Source of the DNA: Candidatus Delongbacteria bacterium
Lineage (GTDB): Bacteria > UBA4055
Assembly: GCA_022013635.1 (NCBI GenBank)
Contig: JAKLPX010000359.1
Location: 1-8,488, forward strand
Reading direction: 5' to 3'
DNA length: 8,488 nt
Shown here piece after piece: positions 6,340 to 8,488 of this stretch. Numbering within the stretch: the stretch's first letter is position 1; each line of letters starts with the position of its first letter. Below the pieces are notes generated by a model that saw only the letters and a list, made by a program, of their open reading frames with translations, made no database searches and was not told the DNA's origin. A program made the translations under genes and the position numbers.

Positions 6340-7569
6340 ATGATAAATAACTGGAATGAACGGTTTTCTGAAAATACCAAAAAATACGAAGGTTATCCGA
6401 TAGGGAAGACCCTGAAACTGCTGGCAGGTAATCCCGATATAATCTCTCTTGCGGGAGGACTGCCTTCACCCGATGTGTTTCAGAAGAGCGAAGTAAGAAT
6501 TGCTACGGAAAAGATCCTTGCCGGAGATAATATAAATCAGATAATGCAGTACTCGTCCATACCGGGCGAAAGATCTCTTTTTGACGGGATCATAAAATTT
6601 CTTAAAAGGGATAATATCAATGTCTCGGAAGAGAACATACTCGTTACAACTTCAGGTCAGCACGGGCTTGATCTCACCGGCAGATTATTTCTGAATCCGG
6701 GTGATACCGTATTGCTTGACAGGCCGACTTTTGCAGGTGCCGTTGTGGCATTCGATCTCAACAGACCTAAATATATAGGTGTTGACATTCAGGAAGACGG
6801 CTCAGATGTGAACGGATTCCGTGCCAAACTTCTCGAAATTCAGAAGTCAGGCGGAAAAATGCCTAAATTCATTTATGTCGTTCCTGATTTCCAGAATCCT
6901 ACAGGCATTTCGATGAGCCTGGAAAAAAGGGAAGCTCTTCTTGATCTAAGCTATGAGTTCCACATTCCTGTTATAGAAGACAGTCCATATAAAGATCTGA
7001 GATATTACGGCGAAATGATGCCTTCGATATATTCTCTCGATCAGAAGAGAGAAGGCACAAATGTCATAGGACTTTATACTTTCTCCAAAATATTCTGTCC
7101 CGGCATGAGAGTCGGATTCAATATCGGACCTGCTGAAGTGATCACAAGAATGTGCAATATCAAGGAAGGCAATATTCTGAATACTCCGAAATATAATCAG
7201 GATGTATGCGCGGCTTTTTTAAATGACATGGGTCTCGAAAAGCATTTTGAGAACTGCAGAAATTACTACAGGGAAAAGCTGAATCTATTCCTCGACACAA
7301 TGGCTGAGAATTTTCCCGAAGGAAGCGGAGTAAGCTGGACAAAACCGGAAGGCGGATTATTCCTGTGGGCAACAGTACCTGAACATATAGATACCGAGAA
7401 ACTGTTTTATGAAGCAATAAAATATAAAGTCGCGTTCGTACCTGGCTGGCAGTTCTACGGCGAGAATCCATCGAATAATCACATGAGGCTGAACTTCTCG
7501 TATTCATCCAAGGATCAGCTCAAAGAGGCCATCAAACGGCTCGCGAAATGTATCAAAGACCAGATGTAA
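6340..7569 (+). CDS. PLP-dependent aminotransferase, class I/II (2-aminoadipate aminotransferase-like)
   Basis: This 409-residue protein is a fold-type I aminotransferase of the COG1167 group, which includes LysN-type 2-aminoadipate aminotransferases and the catalytic domains of MocR regulators. There is no N-terminal GntR HTH, so it is an enzyme, not a MocR regulator. Key residues are GGLPSPDVF at 39-47, N186 in DFQNPTG, D214 and Y217 in IEDSPYKDLRYYG, the Schiff-base K250 in YTFSKIFCPGMRVGF with R257, and the carboxylate-binding R383 in NNHMRLNFS. It should transfer an amino group between an amino acid and 2-oxoglutarate. Substrates in this group range over aminoadipate, aromatic and branched amino acids and cannot be chosen here. 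AGAGG lies 6 bases before the start. It follows the 413-residue gene by 12 bases and ends 5 bases before a strong terminator. Confidence 0.9.
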   Translation: MINNWNERFSENTKKYEGYPIGKTLKLLAGNPDIISLAGGLPSPDVFQKSEVRIATEKILAGDNINQIMQYSSIPGERSLFDGIIKFLKRDNINVSEENILVTTSGQHGLDLTGRLFLNPGDTVLLDRPTFAGAVVAFDLNRPKYIGVDIQEDGSDVNGFRAKLLEIQKSGGKMPKFIYVVPDFQNPTGISMSLEKREALLDLSYEFHIPVIEDSPYKDLRYYGEMMPSIYSLDQKREGTNVIGLYTFSKIFCPGMRVGFNIGPAEVITRMCNIKEGNILNTPKYNQDVCAAFLNDMGLEKHFENCRNYYREKLNLFLDTMAENFPEGSGVSWTKPEGGLFLWATVPEHIDTEKLFYEAIKYKVAFVPGWQFYGENPSNNHMRLNFSYSSKDQLKEAIKRLAKCIKDQM

Positions 7570-7573
7570 GATC

Positions 7574-7604
7574 AAAGAGCCCTGAATTTCAGGGCTCTTT
7601 TTTT
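7574..7604 (+). terminator. Rho-independent terminator of the aminotransferase operon
   Basis: A perfect 12-bp stem, AAAGAGCCCTGA (7574-7585) with TCAGGGCTCTTT (7589-7600), has a 3-base loop and is followed by a T-run that reaches 7604. It serves the + strand. For the convergent vapBC transcript only three Ts follow the stem before GATC, although the arm's A-run may help, so bidirectional action is possible but weaker. Confidence 0.92.
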
Positions 7605-7642
7605 ATTTCATTAGACATAATATTTGCATTTGCGGAGAATAA

Positions 7643-8050
7643 TTATTCAAATACAGCCCAGTTTTCGATATTCAGACCGTCAATATTCTGGAATTCTTTT
7701 ACATTATTCGTAACAAGAATACCATTCCCTGCAAGCACTGTTGAAGCAATAATAAGATCATTAGGACCGACAGTTCTACCTGAATTTTCTGTCCTGAATC
7801 GTATATCAGAATAAATGTGAGAAGCTCTATCACCGAATTCAACTATCTCAAAAGGTTCCAAGAAGAGATTTATTCTTTCAAGATTGTATTTAGACATGAT
7901 ACTTTTTTTTGCGCCAAAAAGAAGTTCCGCTTTAACAATAGAAGGTACCTTTATATTCAAGGGGCTGATCTGTTTTAATTTGTCCGCAATATTCGGATAA
8001 AGAGCCTTTAAAAAATAAATACAGATGTTCGTGTCGAGATAGTAGTTCAT
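7643..8050 (-). CDS. vapC: VapC-type PIN-domain RNase toxin
   Basis: This 135-residue protein is a typical type II toxin of the VapC family, a Mg-dependent RNase that cuts tRNA or rRNA and stops translation. The four-part PIN site is visible: D6 in MNYYLDTNICIYFL, E42 in SIVKAELLFGA, D98 in VGPNDLIIAS, and VTNNVKEFQNI at 113-123, where the last acidic position is commonly replaced by Asn in this group. Length is normal for the family. The ATG overlaps the vapB stop by four bases (ATGA), so translation is coupled. It belongs to a different PIN subgroup from the protein at 221-721, with little similarity beyond the motif residues. Confidence 0.93.
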   Translation of the reverse strand: MNYYLDTNICIYFLKALYPNIADKLKQISPLNIKVPSIVKAELLFGAKKSIMSKYNLERINLFLEPFEIVEFGDRASHIYSDIRFRTENSGRTVGPNDLIIASTVLAGNGILVTNNVKEFQNIDGLNIENWAVFE

Positions 8051-8277
8051 AGTTCTTCTCTCTTTCCGTCGCCTTTATAATCAGCCTGTCTTTCAGCTAC
8101 AAGCGACTGATCCTTTATCGAGCCGAATAGATCAAAATATCCTTGAGGATACTGATGTTCAAGAGATTCTTTAATATTCCTTCCCACCCACTTAGAAATA
8201 GAAATATGCTCCTTCTTTGCGGCTTTTTCGATCTTTGCCAGCGTGTCTTCGTCTATATATAACGATATTTGCGGCAT
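8047..8277 (-). CDS. vapB: VapB-type ribbon-helix-helix antitoxin
   Basis: This 76-residue protein begins PQISLYIDEDTLAKIEKAAK, a CopG/Arc-like ribbon-helix-helix N-terminus: a DNA-binding beta strand (QISLYID), then two helices up to about residue 45. The charged C-terminal tail (YFDLFGSIKDQSL and onward) is the usual toxin-binding part. It should neutralise VapC and repress its own promoter. An ATG 12 bases upstream (8289) is in frame, but GGAGG lies five bases before ATG 8277 and the upstream ATG overlaps that site, so 8277 is the likely start. It overlaps vapC by four bases. Confidence 0.9.
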   Translation of the reverse strand: MPQISLYIDEDTLAKIEKAAKKEHISISKWVGRNIKESLEHQYPQGYFDLFGSIKDQSLVAERQADYKGDGKREEL

Positions 8278-8282
8278 TTTGA

Positions 8283-8287
8283 CCTCC
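8283..8287 (-). promoter_or_regulatory. Ribosome binding site of vapB
   Basis: On the minus strand GGAGG is followed by TCAAA and ATG 8277. This decides for the shorter 76-residue VapB. Confidence 0.75.
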
Positions 8288-8303
8288 ATTATCTGTTAAA
8301 AGC

Positions 8304-8332
8304 AATATAATGAAAAACAAGTATAATTGCAA
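8304..8332 (-). promoter_or_regulatory. vapBC promoter
   Basis: On the minus strand TTGCAA (8332-8327) and TATATT (8309-8304) are 17 bp apart. Transcription would start near 8297, about 20 bases before vapB. The -35 box overlaps one of two direct repeats, which fits autoregulation by VapB. Confidence 0.6.
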
Positions 8333-8337
8333 GTATA
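8318..8337. repeat. Direct-repeat operator candidate of vapBC
   Basis: CAAGTATA occurs at 8318-8325 and 8330-8337, a 12-bp period on the same face of the helix. One copy lies in the promoter spacer and the other overlaps the -35 box. Ribbon-helix-helix antitoxins bind short repeated sites of this kind. The role is inferred from position. Confidence 0.5.
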
Positions 8338-8378
8338 TTCTTATTTTTTGAAATTATTACCAACAGAACCGGAGATGT

Positions 8379-8488
8379 ATGCATAATAGCAGTTCAAAAA
8401 GAACTGACAATTTGAAACTATTTTACGAAGAATTATACGGATTTGAAGGGCAATTAACATCAAAGAAATGGGCTAAGATAACTCACTG
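8379..8488 (+). CDS. Start of a small protein or Fic remnant with a DUF4172-Fic-like C-terminal segment (3' partial)
   Basis: The frame runs from ATG 8379 to the window edge (36 residues). GGAG at 8371-8374 lies four bases before the start. An earlier ATG at 8375 gives only three codons. Residues 15-34 (LFYEELYGFEGQLTSKKWAK) resemble the linker and first helix of the C-terminal DNA-binding segment of DUF4172-type Fic proteins, where GFEGKLTSSKWAKI-like sequence is common. The Fic core that should precede it is absent; upstream lies the vapBC promoter, and an in-frame TGA stands at 8349-8351. It may be the broken tail of a Fic gene or a short regulator sharing that fold. It is divergent from vapBC. 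The judgement rests on a short stretch. Confidence 0.45.
   Translation, partial: MHNSSSKRTDNLKLFYEELYGFEGQLTSKKWAKITH

Noticed and set aside
7160..7507. 115-codon reverse-strand frame inside the aminotransferase
   Set aside because: It is the antisense shadow of a well-supported enzyme with no start signal.
8390..8406. CAGTTC-AAAAA-GAACTG hairpin
   Set aside because: The stem is six bases, inside the right-edge reading frame and without a T-run. It may be chance.

Overview
The window is an AT-rich bacterial chromosome segment. It has a housekeeping amino-acid block in the middle (about 2209-7604) and accessory genes of toxin-antitoxin and Fic type on both sides. Good Shine-Dalgarno sequences (AAGGAG, GGAGG, GGAGGA), sigma70-like promoters with 17-bp spacers and an archaeal-type phosphoglycerate mutase homologue paired with thrC suggest an uncultured or anaerobic Gram-negative-type bacterium, for example of the FCB or spirochaete neighbourhood. 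The phylum cannot be fixed from this sequence alone.

Left accessory region (1-2104, + strand). The tail of an Xre/ImmA-IrrE-type antitoxin runs into the window and is translationally coupled (TGATG) to a PIN-domain RNase. The PIN gene is followed without any gap by a nitrilase-superfamily hydrolase, so the three look like one transcript. Next comes an intergenic region of 171 bases with three 14-bp repeats spaced exactly 33 bp apart, a good promoter whose spacer contains the last copy, and a pair of 11-bp direct repeats at the expected transcription start. It leads into the C-terminal half of a Fic protein. The Fic motif is complete, but everything upstream of it is missing.

Central block. 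On the - strand, thrC (threonine synthase) is followed by an ApgM-family protein. In bacteria this family, next to threonine genes, has been proposed to supply homoserine kinase activity, so the pair may carry out the last two steps of threonine synthesis. A 62-bp near-perfect palindrome lies between the two genes and supplies the last codons and stop of thrC. Divergently, on the + strand, a 413-residue protein of unrecognised family has a strong promoter overlaid by an inverted repeat. It is followed 12 bases later by a class I/II PLP aminotransferase of the 2-aminoadipate aminotransferase/MocR-catalytic type. A clear rho-independent terminator ends this operon.

Right accessory region (7643-8488). 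A vapBC toxin-antitoxin operon (RHH antitoxin, PIN toxin, 4-base overlap) lies on the - strand, with a promoter and direct-repeat operator. Divergent to it, a reading frame cut by the window edge resembles the C-terminal DNA-binding segment of DUF4172-type Fic proteins.

No tRNA, rRNA, CRISPR array, complete insertion sequence or riboswitch was recognised.
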